Positions 6,560-15,211 of a DNA stretch of 31,929 bases are shown here, in pieces. The stretch comes from a virus. A model generated the notes under the pieces. It made no database searches and had not been told where the DNA came from. It saw only the letters and a program-made list of their open reading frames with translations. Position 1 is the first letter of the stretch. Each line of letters begins with the position of its first letter. The position numbers and the translations under genes were made by a program. The stretch spans positions 1-31,929 of IMG/VR virus record IMGVR_UViG_3300031841_000591, one strand, 5' to 3'.

Positions 6560-8724
6560 TGCAGAGCATACAGTTATATATCGGCAATGAGAGGGTTGAG
6601 TTGTTTGATGACGAGAGCATCAGTTTGACACAGACAATCCAGAATGTAAGAGACATAGGCTCGATCTTTACTGATTTTAGCCAGTCGTTTAGTGTACCAG
6701 CTAGTAAGACAAACAACAAGATATTCAAGCACTATTACAATTATGATATTGACCCAACAACTGGGTTTAATGCTAATGACCTAGTGAGTGCGACAATCGA
6801 ACTGAATTACAGAACTTTTAGAAAAGGCTTTATTGGTTTGGATGGTACACAGATGAAAGACAACAAAGCGTATGCGTACAAGATTACATTTTTCGGAGAG
6901 ACAATAGATTTAAAAAACAAGTTAAAAGAAACTAAGCTAAGTACAGTTTTTCAAGGAGTAAATACATACGACCATTCATATAATGTATCAAACGTAAAAA
7001 CTGGATTGGAAACTTCTTTGTCTAGTGGTGCAGTGAGATACCCTTTAATTTCACACACAGAGAGACTTTTTTTTAATAGTGGTATAACAACAGCAAATGA
7101 TAGAAACTTACATTATGACGAGAATGGAGGGGGCAGTGGCTCGCATAACCACGGAGTAAGATACACAGACCTAAAACCAGCTATTAAACTAACAAAAATA
7201 ATTGAGGAGATAGAGAACTATGCTAACATCGAGTTTACCAAAACAGCAGCAGATGATTTTTTCAATACAACAGTAGCACCTAGCAACAGTGTATTTGATA
7301 GTTTATATTTGTGGCTAAGTAGAGTAAAAGGTGCACTAGGTTTGAATGTTACTGGTTCGGCAGAAGTCAATATGCCTATCACAGATATTGATACTTCAAA
7401 TGCAAACCCTAGTCAATGGGATCCAGAATCACAAGGGCTACAATCAACCACCTCTCCTTACTCTAGAATAATAAACGGTGTTTGGCGCGTTAGACCAACG
7501 TTGGTATATTTTGGCAATGGGCATATATATAATGCACAATTTACTATTGATAGCACATCACAGTACACAATTTTAATAGAAGATGTAACTGCAACACCTA
7601 CAACTCTAGCTAGTTTTACTGGCACTGGACAAAATACAATACAAGCCAGTATAGGTAGCTCAAATATCTTTGGCGAGATACGAGACATACGTTTTAGAGT
7701 TACAAGCACAGATGCTAGTATAACTTTCAACCCAACAATAACATTAAGATATACTCGCTTTCCCGGCTACAATCAACAATCTCAAAATTTTCTATCAACT
7801 ATTACTGGCTCAGACATACAGCCAAACGGAGCAGTTACCGATATTGTGATTTCAGACCAAATGCCAGATATCAAAGTAATTGATTTTTTGACTGGTTTGT
7901 TTAAGATGTTTAACCTAACAGCTTATGTACAAAATGATGGAAAAATAAAAGTAACTACTCTAGATGACTTTTATGATGCTGGTAATGAGTATGATATTAG
8001 CGAGTTTGTTGACTCTACTGAAAGCGAGATTGATTTTGCAATACCATACCAAGAGATAGCTTTTAGATTTCAAGAGCCAAACACTTTTCTAGCTGTAAAT
8101 TTCAAAGAGTTATTTAACAAAACATTTGGAAACTTAGAAAACACAACTACAGAAAGTCCAGATGTACAAACAACAAACAGAGGTAACAAATATGTAGTAC
8201 AGTTGCCTTTTGGTAAGATGATGTACGAAAGACTAAATAACATTAGCACTAGCAGTCAAACTGAAATAGCTTACGGATATTGTGTAGACAAAGACCAAAA
8301 CCCTACTAACATCAAGCCATTAATTCTAAACATCACAAACGAGACTGGTTTACCATATGACGAGAGATTAAGTTTTTACAATGGCACATCGACTGGTACT
8401 GCTGCTAGACTTTCATCTTACAATAGACCATCAAATACATATAGCACAGCACAAAGTTTACATTTTGGAGAGGAGGTAGACGAGTACTTTGGTTTTGCAG
8501 AAGACGATAGCTTATTTGAGAACTACTACAAGAATTATATAGTTGATACATTTAATTCTCAAAGGAGACTTACAAAAGTATCAGCATATTTACCACTAAG
8601 GATATTGTTAAACTATACTTTGGCAGATCGGTTTATTATCAATGGCAGAAGTTTTAGAATTAACAGCATAAAAACAAACCTAAAAAGTGGCAAGAGCGAA
8701 CTAGAATTATTAAACGAAGTATGA
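6559..8724 (+). CDS. Large distal tail/baseplate protein
   Basis: The 721-residue protein starts at GTG 6559, overlapping the previous stop. The N-terminal part carries FTDFSQSFSVPASKTNN and KIFKHYYNYDID, then a segment ending KITFFGETIDLKNKL. I associate this N-terminus with a large tail protein widespread in Bacteroidetes phages. The middle (about 270-420) is serine/threonine-rich and strand-like, possibly a carbohydrate-binding or receptor-facing insert. The C-terminal third has GLFKMFNLTAYVQNDGKIKV, resembling gp27-like hub modules. It likely forms part of the tail tip that contacts the cell surface; the host receptor is unknown. Confidence 0.55.
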   Translation: MQSIQLYIGNERVELFDDESISLTQTIQNVRDIGSIFTDFSQSFSVPASKTNNKIFKHYYNYDIDPTTGFNANDLVSATIELNYRTFRKGFIGLDGTQMKDNKAYAYKITFFGETIDLKNKLKETKLSTVFQGVNTYDHSYNVSNVKTGLETSLSSGAVRYPLISHTERLFFNSGITTANDRNLHYDENGGGSGSHNHGVRYTDLKPAIKLTKIIEEIENYANIEFTKTAADDFFNTTVAPSNSVFDSLYLWLSRVKGALGLNVTGSAEVNMPITDIDTSNANPSQWDPESQGLQSTTSPYSRIINGVWRVRPTLVYFGNGHIYNAQFTIDSTSQYTILIEDVTATPTTLASFTGTGQNTIQASIGSSNIFGEIRDIRFRVTSTDASITFNPTITLRYTRFPGYNQQSQNFLSTITGSDIQPNGAVTDIVISDQMPDIKVIDFLTGLFKMFNLTAYVQNDGKIKVTTLDDFYDAGNEYDISEFVDSTESEIDFAIPYQEIAFRFQEPNTFLAVNFKELFNKTFGNLENTTTESPDVQTTNRGNKYVVQLPFGKMMYERLNNISTSSQTEIAYGYCVDKDQNPTNIKPLILNITNETGLPYDERLSFYNGTSTGTAARLSSYNRPSNTYSTAQSLHFGEEVDEYFGFAEDDSLFENYYKNYIVDTFNSQRRLTKVSAYLPLRILLNYTLADRFIINGRSFRINSIKTNLKSGKSELELLNEV

Positions 8725-8870
8725 TAGCGAACATATTGGAGATGCTGTATAAGGCAAACGGAGAGACAGAGAACATACAAATTGCGCAAGGTAAGTATAA
8801 ACTACCGTCAAGCATAAAAGAGGGCTTTAAACAGATTAAAAATGAGTTACAATGGCAAAAGAAAAACTAG
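8721..8870 (+). CDS. Small helical protein between tail genes
   Basis: A 49-residue ORF starting at ATG 8721, overlapping the stop of the large tail gene and running 19 nt into the tape measure gene. It reads IQIAQGKYKLPSSIKEGFK in its middle. The overlaps at both ends favour real translation. Function unknown; perhaps a tail assembly helper. Confidence 0.5.
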   Translation: MIANILEMLYKANGETENIQIAQGKYKLPSSIKEGFKQIKNELQWQKKN

Positions 8871-10363
8871 AGTACGATGTAAAACTCAACGTAAAAGGCG
8901 CAACTGCCGAAGCTAAAGAGTTTAAAAAAAGAATCGGAGAGCTCAACGAGGAGGTTGACAAAAATATGGATGGGATGCAAGCCCTAGATACCTTAACTGG
9001 TGGCTATGCATCAAAGGTCAAAGATGCTAGAGACCAGATTAGCGGAGGGATCAAGTTTGTAAAAGCATTTACTAAGACATTTAAAGGTTTAAAAACAGCT
9101 ATTATAGCGACTGGTATTGGTGCTCTAGTGATTTCAATAGGTTTACTTATTGCGTACTGGGATAAAATAAAAGATTTTGTTACTGGAACAAGCAGAAAAC
9201 TAGAGGAGCAAAACGAAATTCTAGAACAAAATACACAAGAGCTAGATGCACAAGCAAGTATTTTAGAAAAGCAAAGAAAAATACTAGAGTTACAAGGCAA
9301 GAGTACTAAAGAGATTACAGAACAAATAAAATTACAGCGACAAGAACAATTAGAAAACAACAAGTTGCTGATTGAAAACTTAAAGGCGCAAATTTTAATA
9401 CAAGAAAAGGAGGTTGCCAGTACTAGACGCAGAAAAAAACGCAAAGAGGCACAAGAGGAGCTAAACGAGTTACAGAATAAACTCAATGCTGCTATTCAAA
9501 GTCAGCTAGATATTGAAACAGAGATACTAGAAACAGAAGCAGAAGCTAAAGAAAATAGGAAACAAGCTATATTGGATGCAATACTTCTGGATGACGAGAT
9601 GAAGCAATTTGCTAAGGATAGCTGGGCAGAGACTTTAGCAGAGATCGGAGAAGCAAGTGCAATGAGCTTTATGGATGCCTTTGCTGAAAAAGTGCAAGAA
9701 GAGGAGTTTGACCCTAATGCAGTTTTATTTTTAGATGAAGACTTAATGGATCTGGAAGACCCAGATAGCCCACTAGGAGCGAGTTTGGCTGCTAATGATA
9801 GATATGTGAATGAAATTGCAAGGCAACAGACTGTTATTGATGAAGCAAAAAAGAATACGTTTGACAATGTATTGGCTTTGACAAATGCCGAGACAGCTCT
9901 AGGTAAAGCAGCGATAATTGCAAAGAATGTTATGGCTGCAAAAGAGATGATAATTGAAGCTAAGAAAACATTAGCATTCTCAAAGAGTGCAGTTGCTAAC
10001 TCATTGACAGCAGTTGCAGAGGGTACAGCCAAAACAGCAAAAATTGGTTTTCCACAAAATATACCTATGCTTATTGCGTATGCTGCACAAGCAGTGGGAA
10101 TTATAGGTGCAGTAAAAAGCGCAGTGAAAAGTGGTGGAGGATCAGTACCAGTGCCAGATGTTGCTTCTGTAACACAAAGAGGTGCACCAGCAGAAAGCCA
10201 AAGTCCAGCGTTTAATATAGTTGGTGCGACTGGAAGCAATCAAATTGCAGAAGCAATAGCTGGACAAAATAGTCAACCGATAAAAACATACGTTGTAGCT
10301 GGAGATGTAACAACAGCACAAGAGATGGAGAGAAAAACAGTACAAGGTGCTAGTTTAGGATAA
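8852..10363 (+). CDS. Tape measure protein (short)
   Basis: The 503-residue protein has the organisation of a tape measure: basic, helical N-terminus; hydrophobic segment at about 82-104 (AIIATGIGALVISIGLLIAYW); long coiled coil about 115-240 rich in Glu, Lys and Gln; an Ala-rich helical part; and a second hydrophobic stretch near 400-425 (PMLIAYAAQAVGIIGAVK). It would set tail length and may help DNA cross the cell envelope. At about 500 residues it implies a short siphovirus tail. It is followed directly by a phage-type promoter and has no chaperone gene immediately upstream, which is unusual. Confidence 0.7.
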   Translation: MAKEKLEYDVKLNVKGATAEAKEFKKRIGELNEEVDKNMDGMQALDTLTGGYASKVKDARDQISGGIKFVKAFTKTFKGLKTAIIATGIGALVISIGLLIAYWDKIKDFVTGTSRKLEEQNEILEQNTQELDAQASILEKQRKILELQGKSTKEITEQIKLQRQEQLENNKLLIENLKAQILIQEKEVASTRRRKKRKEAQEELNELQNKLNAAIQSQLDIETEILETEAEAKENRKQAILDAILLDDEMKQFAKDSWAETLAEIGEASAMSFMDAFAEKVQEEEFDPNAVLFLDEDLMDLEDPDSPLGASLAANDRYVNEIARQQTVIDEAKKNTFDNVLALTNAETALGKAAIIAKNVMAAKEMIIEAKKTLAFSKSAVANSLTAVAEGTAKTAKIGFPQNIPMLIAYAAQAVGIIGAVKSAVKSGGGSVPVPDVASVTQRGAPAESQSPAFNIVGATGSNQIAEAIAGQNSQPIKTYVVAGDVTTAQEMERKTVQGASLG

Positions 10364-10391
10364 GCAAAAAAAATGATTTATACGTTATATA
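10364..10391 (+). promoter_or_regulatory. Phage-type promoter, copy 3 (protease/head operon)
   Basis: TACGTTATATA at 10381-10391 with GCAAA at 10364-10368, exactly 17 nt upstream. ATG 10395 follows after 3 nt. It lies in the 31-nt gap after the tape measure stop. Confidence 0.7.
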
Positions 10392-10394
10392 GAT

Positions 10395-11297
10395 ATGCGA
10401 ATAGTTGAATTAATAATTGACGAGGAGGATCTTTACTCTGGTATTGATGCAGTGAGCATTGTAGAGAGACCAGCAATAGAACGCAATTTTGTTGCACTCA
10501 ACGAACAAAAGGAGTACAAGTTTCAAAAGATAGATGACGACAAAAGGTTGCTAATGGGACCACTGTTAATACCTAACAAAACCATATACAGAAAAGATGG
10601 CGATGAGGAGTATTACATTTACTTTAATAGAAACACAGTACGAAAAGCTGGAGAGTTGTATTTAATGAGAGGCAACCAGAACAATGCAACATTTGAGCAT
10701 ATGGTAGAGGTTGAGGGCTTGTCGCTAGTTGAGAGTTGGTTTATAGAGGACAAAGAAAATGACAAGTCAAACAGCTATGGAATGGACTTACCACTAGGCA
10801 CTTGGATGGGTACAATGAAAGTCAACAATGAGGAGATATGGCAAGATTTTGTAAAGACTGGTAAAGTAATGGGCTTTTCTATTGAAGGCTACTTTGCAGA
10901 AAAGATAAACAGACCACAAGAGAACATACAAGAGGAGTTGAGTGCTGCACAGAGATTGCTAAGAATTAAGCAGACTATTATAGAATTGGAAAGTTACACA
11001 GACTACCCACAAGGAGCAACAAGCAATGCAAAGAAAGCTCTGGAATGGGCAGACAAAAATGGATGGGGTGGCTGTGGCACAGCAGTTGGCAAACAGAGAG
11101 CTAATCAGTTAGCTAAAAGAGAAGCTATTACAAGAGATACTATTGCTAGGATGGCATCATTCAAAAGACATCAGAAAAATAAAGATGTACCTTACTCGGA
11201 GGGGTGCGGTGGTTTGATGTGGGATGCTTGGGGTGGCACATCTGGTATTGAATGGGCTATCAATAAACTCAAAGAGATAGATGGCAAAAAGGACTGA
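10395..11297 (+). CDS. XkdF-like prohead protease with C-terminal module
   Basis: The 300-residue protein begins VELIIDEEDLYSGIDAVSIV and ERPAIERNFVAL, then LLMGPLLIPNKTIYRK, FEHMVEVEGLSLVESW and GTWMGTMKVNNEEIW...KTGKVMGFSIEGYF. This is the pattern of XkdF-like phage serine proteases (Peptidase_S78_2), with the His of FEHM and Ser of LVESW as likely catalytic residues. The protease part covers about 1-175. A separate C-terminal module (about 198-298) starts SYTDYPQGATSNAKKALEW and ends near LMWDAWGGTSGIEWA; it recurs in phage head proteins, role unknown. It matures the prohead by cleaving scaffold and capsid. It is separated from the capsid gene by five or six small genes. Confidence 0.75.
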   Translation: MRIVELIIDEEDLYSGIDAVSIVERPAIERNFVALNEQKEYKFQKIDDDKRLLMGPLLIPNKTIYRKDGDEEYYIYFNRNTVRKAGELYLMRGNQNNATFEHMVEVEGLSLVESWFIEDKENDKSNSYGMDLPLGTWMGTMKVNNEEIWQDFVKTGKVMGFSIEGYFAEKINRPQENIQEELSAAQRLLRIKQTIIELESYTDYPQGATSNAKKALEWADKNGWGGCGTAVGKQRANQLAKREAITRDTIARMASFKRHQKNKDVPYSEGCGGLMWDAWGGTSGIEWAINKLKEIDGKKD

Positions 11298-11415
11298 TTA
11301 CATAAAAGTACTTAAACCAAAAGTGCGTAGAAAAGGCGTACACTCAAAAACAAAGTGCAGTAGTTTAAAGGGATCAAAGAATTACAAAAAAAAATATAGA
11401 GGGCAAGGCAGATGA
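11281..11415 (+). CDS. Small very basic protein
   Basis: A 44-residue ORF starting inside the 3' end of the protease gene, ending with an ATGA overlap with the next ORF. It is rich in Lys and Arg, with VHSKTKCSSLKGSKNYKKK and a C-terminal YRGQGR. I recognise this tiny lysine-rich ORF type from marine phage genomes, always next to head genes. It could bind DNA or the capsid interior, but no function is known. Confidence 0.55.
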   Translation: MAKRTDYIKVLKPKVRRKGVHSKTKCSSLKGSKNYKKKYRGQGR

Positions 11416-11564
11416 AAGATGAATTTAAAACCCCTAGTCGTACAAGTCCAAAGGGTGGCAAAAGAGGTTGCTTGTGTTGGGATACTAATACTTACAAAAA
11501 AGAGTGTTGCGATGGCTCAATAAGAGCACAAGGAATTGGCTCAATAAATAGGCAGTCAAACTGA
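11412..11564 (+). CDS. Small cysteine-containing protein
   Basis: A 50-residue ORF with the pattern RGCLCWDTNTYKKECCDG followed by SIRAQGIGSINR. The cysteines (CxC...CC) could hold a metal or form disulphides. The CLC...CCDG...AQGIG pattern is familiar from flavobacterial phages and prophages. It overlaps the upstream basic ORF by 4 nt and is followed by a promoter, so it closes the protease operon. Function unknown. Confidence 0.55.
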   Translation: MKDEFKTPSRTSPKGGKRGCLCWDTNTYKKECCDGSIRAQGIGSINRQSN

Positions 11565-11568
11565 AAAT

Positions 11569-11596
11569 GCAAATTTTTTAAGCTCTACGTTATATA
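11569..11596 (+). promoter_or_regulatory. Phage-type promoter, copy 4 (scaffold/capsid operon)
   Basis: TACGTTATATA at 11586-11596 and GCAAA at 11569-11573, exactly 17 nt upstream; ATG 11600 follows after 3 nt. It would drive the three coiled-coil genes, scaffold and major capsid gene up to the terminator at 14547. Confidence 0.7.
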
Positions 11597-11599
11597 CAT

Positions 11600-12046
11600 A
11601 TGAGCAGAAGTGTAGTTTTTAGTCGGCTATTCAGTACACCACCTAAGCAAGTTGATCTATCAGCAGTTGGAGATATTGAAAGTGCATCACAATCGCTTAG
11701 AGAGCTTGATTTAAACGAGATAGTAAATACTATTGAAAGAAGCTCAAACGAGCTTAGAACACAGTTAAATGAAGTCAAAGAAGCTGCTAGTCAACTCATA
11801 AAAGACTACGAACAAGCAGACAGCATAATTTCACAACACAGCGATTTGAGTAGAGACTTAGAAAATGCTTTGCAAGGGTTTGATGACTTAGCAAGTGAGC
11901 TAGGGGTTGATCCAAATAGCAATGACACTTATACAAAAGCAGATGAACTTTACAATGAAGCTGAAAGCGACAGAACAGAGTTAGTATCTTTTACTAATGA
12001 GGTTTATGATTTATACGAATTAGCACAACAACTTAACCGATTGTAA
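11600..12046 (+). CDS. Coiled-coil virion/assembly protein, paralogue 1 of 3
   Basis: The 148-residue protein is acidic and almost wholly helical. A short N-terminal segment (SRSVVFSRLFSTPPK) is followed by heptad-like repeats at about 30-100, then LASELGVDP at 97-105 and another helix. The LGVDP turn recurs in paralogue 3 and, weaker, in paralogue 2. Placed between prohead protease and scaffold, it may be a scaffold partner, internal head protein or neck component. No enzymatic motif. Its stop overlaps the start of paralogue 2. Confidence 0.6.
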   Translation: MSRSVVFSRLFSTPPKQVDLSAVGDIESASQSLRELDLNEIVNTIERSSNELRTQLNEVKEAASQLIKDYEQADSIISQHSDLSRDLENALQGFDDLASELGVDPNSNDTYTKADELYNEAESDRTELVSFTNEVYDLYELAQQLNRL

Positions 12047-12477
12047 TGGAAAAAAAAGTAAGCAACATACTTAAAAAAGTACAAGAAAATAGTAAGCAAA
12101 AATTTGCTAGCGATAAAAAATTAATGCTATCAAAAGTGGATGAATACCAAAAGGCATTAGAAAATGCAGATAGTAAATACAGATTTTTAGAAATTGCTAT
12201 TGAAACAGTTGAAAAATTGGGCAGAGAGATATATGCATTGAGAGATGATTTAAAGTACGAAGTTGATTTACATAGTGATGCTTACGAGGAGGCTATTGAT
12301 GCTCAAAGTCAACTCAATAACATAATGCTAGAAATTGAAGACTATGCTGCAACATTAGGAATCAATGACAGAGATTTTATGCCAGATTATAGTAAAGCAG
12401 TTGATTTAGTTGAGAGAGAATTTACACCTAACGATGGCTTAAGTTTAGATACACAAATAATTTTAGATAGCTTATAA
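12046..12477 (+). CDS. Coiled-coil virion/assembly protein, paralogue 2 of 3
   Basis: The 143-residue helical protein has N-terminus MEKKVSNILKKVQ, close to MENKVNKILS of the third paralogue, a long heptad region (about 30-95), then AATLGIND at 101-108 in the place of the LGVDP turn. It starts with a TAATGG overlap after paralogue 1 and hands over to paralogue 3 in the same way. This is the most divergent of the three. Role unknown; assembly or internal virion protein by context. Confidence 0.6.
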   Translation: MEKKVSNILKKVQENSKQKFASDKKLMLSKVDEYQKALENADSKYRFLEIAIETVEKLGREIYALRDDLKYEVDLHSDAYEEAIDAQSQLNNIMLEIEDYAATLGINDRDFMPDYSKAVDLVEREFTPNDGLSLDTQIILDSL

Positions 12478-12947
12478 TGGAAAACAAAGTAAATAAGATA
12501 CTAAGCAGTATTGCACCGACAAGGAGAGAAAAGTTAAAAGAACATAAAAAATTGCAACTTTCAATATCTGACAATGTAGATAGTGCTTACCGAGAGCTAT
12601 CTGGCTCTTTTCAAGAAGCAAGAAATTTGATTGAAGATGCAGCTGGTGTTTATGATGATTGGATGAGAGCAACAAATGATGTGGCAAACCTTAGCCAAGA
12701 CATTATTGAGTTAAATGATAGAATTGAGGAGACTGGCGATATAATTTTTTTACAAAACAATTTACAAGAGAGTTTAGACAAATACAATCGTTTAGCAGAT
12801 GAGCTAGGGGTTGACCCATCAGACAATGTAATGGCTGCAAGTGATTTACTAGAAGACTTACAAGCGTTAGATTTTGAAAAATGGCTATATAGCGAGGGTG
12901 GGCGAATAAATGATGCTGCCAGTGTAGCCAAGAAATTTTTACCATAA
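12477..12947 (+). CDS. Coiled-coil virion/assembly protein, paralogue 3 of 3
   Basis: The 156-residue protein has an N-terminal basic stretch (PTRREKLKEHKKLQ), a coiled coil at about 35-105, the motif LADELGVDP at 106-114, and a tail ending in DAASVAKKFLP. Matching start motif (with paralogue 2) and LGVDP motif (with paralogue 1) show the three genes arose by tandem duplication and divergence. Translationally coupled to the gene before. Function unknown. Confidence 0.6.
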   Translation: MENKVNKILSSIAPTRREKLKEHKKLQLSISDNVDSAYRELSGSFQEARNLIEDAAGVYDDWMRATNDVANLSQDIIELNDRIEETGDIIFLQNNLQESLDKYNRLADELGVDPSDNVMAASDLLEDLQALDFEKWLYSEGGRINDAASVAKKFLP

Positions 12948-12959
12948 TATAATTTGAAT

Positions 12960-13574
12960 ATGAAAGCGACAGATATGTTATCACAGATCAAGACCTTGCT
13001 AAACATCAATGTTAGCTTGGCACAACAAACGCTGGACAATGGCACAGTGATCGAGGCAGAGAGCTTTGAAGCTGGGCAGTCGGTGTTTATTGTTACAGAG
13101 GACGAAAAAGTTGCTCTACCAATCGGAGAGTATGCTTTGGAGGATGGCAAGACATTAGTTGTTGAGGAGGAGGGCGTAATTGCTGCGATCCAAGATGGCG
13201 AAGTTGAAGCCGAAGACGAAGAGGTTGAAGCCGAAGATGATGCTAAAGAGGAAAAACTCGAGGAGCAAGTCGAGGTTGAAGTACCAGATGAAATTGCCGA
13301 GATTGCACCAGCAGTTGAGGAGATAGTCGAAGCAGTAGTCGAAGTAATGGGCCCAGTAATTGAGGAAGTAAAAGCCGAAGTTGAGGAGCTTAAAAAACGA
13401 ATGAACTACGAAGAGGACAAAGAAAAGAAAAAAGAGGAGATGGCTAAACAAACACCAGCTCGTAAAAAAATAAAACACAACCCAGAGGGCGGTAAGTCAA
13501 AGGCAGCCCAAGTGTTTTACTCGCAAAATAAAGCAACAAGCGTCTTTGACAAAGTATTACAAAAATTACAATAA
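12960..13574 (+). CDS. Scaffold-like acidic protein
   Basis: A 204-residue protein from ATG 12960 (a TTG six bases earlier is in frame but less likely). The N-terminal 70 residues form a small domain (VSLAQQTLDNGTVIEAESF, IGEYALEDGKTLVV). Residues about 80-150 are very rich in Glu/Asp/Val with the short repeat EVEAEDEE. The C-terminus is basic (ARKKIKHNPEGGK) and ends in a helix. This acidic-helical plus basic-tail layout directly upstream of the capsid gene fits an internal scaffold removed by the protease at 10395. Alternatively it is a permanent inner-capsid protein. Confidence 0.6.
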   Translation: MKATDMLSQIKTLLNINVSLAQQTLDNGTVIEAESFEAGQSVFIVTEDEKVALPIGEYALEDGKTLVVEEEGVIAAIQDGEVEAEDEEVEAEDDAKEEKLEEQVEVEVPDEIAEIAPAVEEIVEAVVEVMGPVIEEVKAEVEELKKRMNYEEDKEKKKEEMAKQTPARKKIKHNPEGGKSKAAQVFYSQNKATSVFDKVLQKLQ

Positions 13575-13581
13575 ATAAATT

Positions 13582-14523
13582 ATGGCAACTACAACAAGTA
13601 TTACAACAACGTATGCTGGAGAGTTTGCTGGCAAGTACATTAGTGCTGCCCTACTTTCTGGTGCTACAATCGAAAACGGAGGGATTGAAGTAAAACCCAA
13701 CGTTAAGTACAAAGAGGTCGTTAAGAAATTGGCTACTGACGCTATTGTCAAGGATGCTACTTGCGACTTTACAGATACATCAACTGTTACACTCACAGAG
13801 AGAATTTTGCAACCAGAAGAGTTCCAAGTGAACTTAGAATTGTGCAAAAAAGATTTTCGCTCTGACTGGGAAGCGGTACAAATGGGCTATTCAGCTTATG
13901 ACAACCTACCTCCAGCATTTAGCGATTTCTTAATTGCGCACGTTGCAGCAAAAGTAGCAGAGAAGACAGAGCAAACAATCTGGAGTGGTGTTAACGCTAC
14001 TGAAGGAGAGTTTGATGGACTAACTACATTGATGGCTGCTGATGGCGATGTTAATGATGTATCTACAACTGCTACGTCTTTTACTTCTGCAAACATTATA
14101 GATGAAATTGGCAAATTGGTTGATACACTACCTTCGGCTGTATATGGTAAAGATGATCTGCACCTATACTTACCAACTGGTGCTTTCCAAAAATATGTTA
14201 GAGCTCTAGGTGGCTTTGCTTCTGGAGGACTAGGTGCAAACGGTGTTGATGGCAAAGGATCACTTTGGTATGGCAACCAAGCACTAAGCTTTGAGGGGAT
14301 ACCAGTATTTATGGCACCCGGTATGCCAGCTGATCATATGGTAGGAGCTCAAAAGAGCAATCTATACTTCGGCACTGGCTTACTTGCGGATCACAATGAA
14401 GTGAAGCTTTTAGATATGGGCGAGCTTGACGGATCGCAAAATGTGAGAGTAATTATGCGTTATACTGCTGGTGTACAATATGGCATCGGATCAGACGTTG
14501 CACTTTACACATTGGCATCGTAA
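13582..14523 (+). CDS. Major capsid protein
   Basis: The 313-residue protein resembles major capsid proteins of flavobacterial phages: N-terminal TTSITTTYAGEFAGKYISAA, a mid region with SDWEAVQMGYSAYDNLPP, HVAAKVAEKTEQTIWSG and the C-terminal ALSFEGIPVFMAPGMP and AGVQYGIGSDVALYTLA. The order fits an HK97-like fold (N-arm, E-loop, P- and A-domains). It lies after the scaffold and before a strong terminator, and its codon use looks more regular than its neighbours, as expected for a highly expressed gene. No long N-terminal delta domain is present, consistent with a separate scaffold. Confidence 0.85.
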   Translation: MATTTSITTTYAGEFAGKYISAALLSGATIENGGIEVKPNVKYKEVVKKLATDAIVKDATCDFTDTSTVTLTERILQPEEFQVNLELCKKDFRSDWEAVQMGYSAYDNLPPAFSDFLIAHVAAKVAEKTEQTIWSGVNATEGEFDGLTTLMAADGDVNDVSTTATSFTSANIIDEIGKLVDTLPSAVYGKDDLHLYLPTGAFQKYVRALGGFASGGLGANGVDGKGSLWYGNQALSFEGIPVFMAPGMPADHMVGAQKSNLYFGTGLLADHNEVKLLDMGELDGSQNVRVIMRYTAGVQYGIGSDVALYTLAS

Positions 14524-14546
14524 TAAAAATAGAAGTTTAACTAATT

Positions 14547-14583
14547 AGGGTGGGTAAGCCAACGAGCCTACCTACCCTTTTTT
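14547..14583 (+). terminator. Rho-independent terminator after capsid gene
   Basis: A 10-bp stem pairs 14547-14556 with 14569-14578 (one G-U pair), with a 12-nt loop, and runs into T 14578-14583. It ends the capsid transcript and probably sets high capsid mRNA relative to the tail-tube gene downstream. Confidence 0.75.
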
Positions 14584-14596
14584 AATATATAAAAAT

Positions 14597-15118
14597 ATGG
14601 CTTGTACAGCATTAGCAAGTGGACGATCACTCGCTTGCAAAGAAAACGTTGGAGGGATTAAAACAATCTACTTCGCAGCTTTTGGATCGCTAGGCGATAT
14701 ATCAGTTGACTCAGACGACAGTACAGTTACAGCATTTGCTGGATCACCAACTTGGTACCAGTGGGATGTAAAGGGAGCTAATAGTTTAGAGCAAACTATC
14801 ACAGCGAGCCGAGATAATGGTACTGTATTTTATGATCAAATTGTGACTGCTGTTTTTACTAAACTAGGAGCAGATACACAAGAGGAATTACTAAAAATAA
14901 TTGGAGGGCGACCACATATTGTAGTCGAGGACTATAACGACAACAAATTGCTTGTGGGTGCTTACAATGGAGTTGATGTAAACGGAGGCTCGATAGGTAC
15001 TGGCGCAGCAATGGGCGATCTATCTGGTTACTCATTAACTTTACAAGGGATGGAGAAATTACCAGCATTTTTTGTTACTGCAACTGTAACTGGAGATGCA
15101 ACAAAGATTACACCCTAA
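14597..15118 (+). CDS. Major tail tube-like protein
   Basis: The 173-residue protein starts MACTALASGRSLACKENVGG and contains TWYQWDVKGANSLEQTIT, then GGRPHIVVEDYNDN and GTGAAMGDLSGYSLTLQGME. I recognise this pattern from abundant structural proteins of Bacteroidetes siphophages, usually taken as tail tube. A sandwich of strands ending in LPAFFV fits. It stands alone between two terminators, so it depends on readthrough of the capsid terminator or an unseen promoter. A capsid decoration protein is an alternative, given its place beside the capsid gene. Confidence 0.55.
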   Translation: MACTALASGRSLACKENVGGIKTIYFAAFGSLGDISVDSDDSTVTAFAGSPTWYQWDVKGANSLEQTITASRDNGTVFYDQIVTAVFTKLGADTQEELLKIIGGRPHIVVEDYNDNKLLVGAYNGVDVNGGSIGTGAAMGDLSGYSLTLQGMEKLPAFFVTATVTGDATKITP

Positions 15119-15139
15119 TTAATTATTGCTCAATAAGAG

Positions 15140-15167
15140 GGGGTGGCTTCGGCTACCCTTTTTTTTT
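15140..15167 (+). terminator. Rho-independent terminator with UUCG loop
   Basis: The stem pairs 15141-15147 with 15152-15158 (one G-U) around the stable tetraloop TTCG (15148-15151), followed by nine T (15159-15167). It ends the tail-tube transcript; the GCAAA of the next promoter begins at the very next base. Confidence 0.85.
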
Positions 15168-15195
15168 GCAAAAAACTTAAAAGTTACGTTATATA
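15168..15195 (+). promoter_or_regulatory. Phage-type promoter, copy 5 (portal/fibre/lysis operon)
   Basis: GCAAA at 15168-15172 and TACGTTATATA at 15185-15195. Here the ATG (15212) is 16 nt downstream, whereas the others leave 3-5 nt, so the transcript has a slightly longer leader. It would drive portal to holin genes. Confidence 0.7.
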
Positions 15196-15211
15196 AGTAA
15201 GAGACTTTTAT

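Noticed and set aside
9502-10239. Long minus-strand open frame opposite the tape measure gene
   Set aside because: Ser/Ala/Phe-rich composition is a mirror of the coding strand; no gene otherwise on the minus strand.
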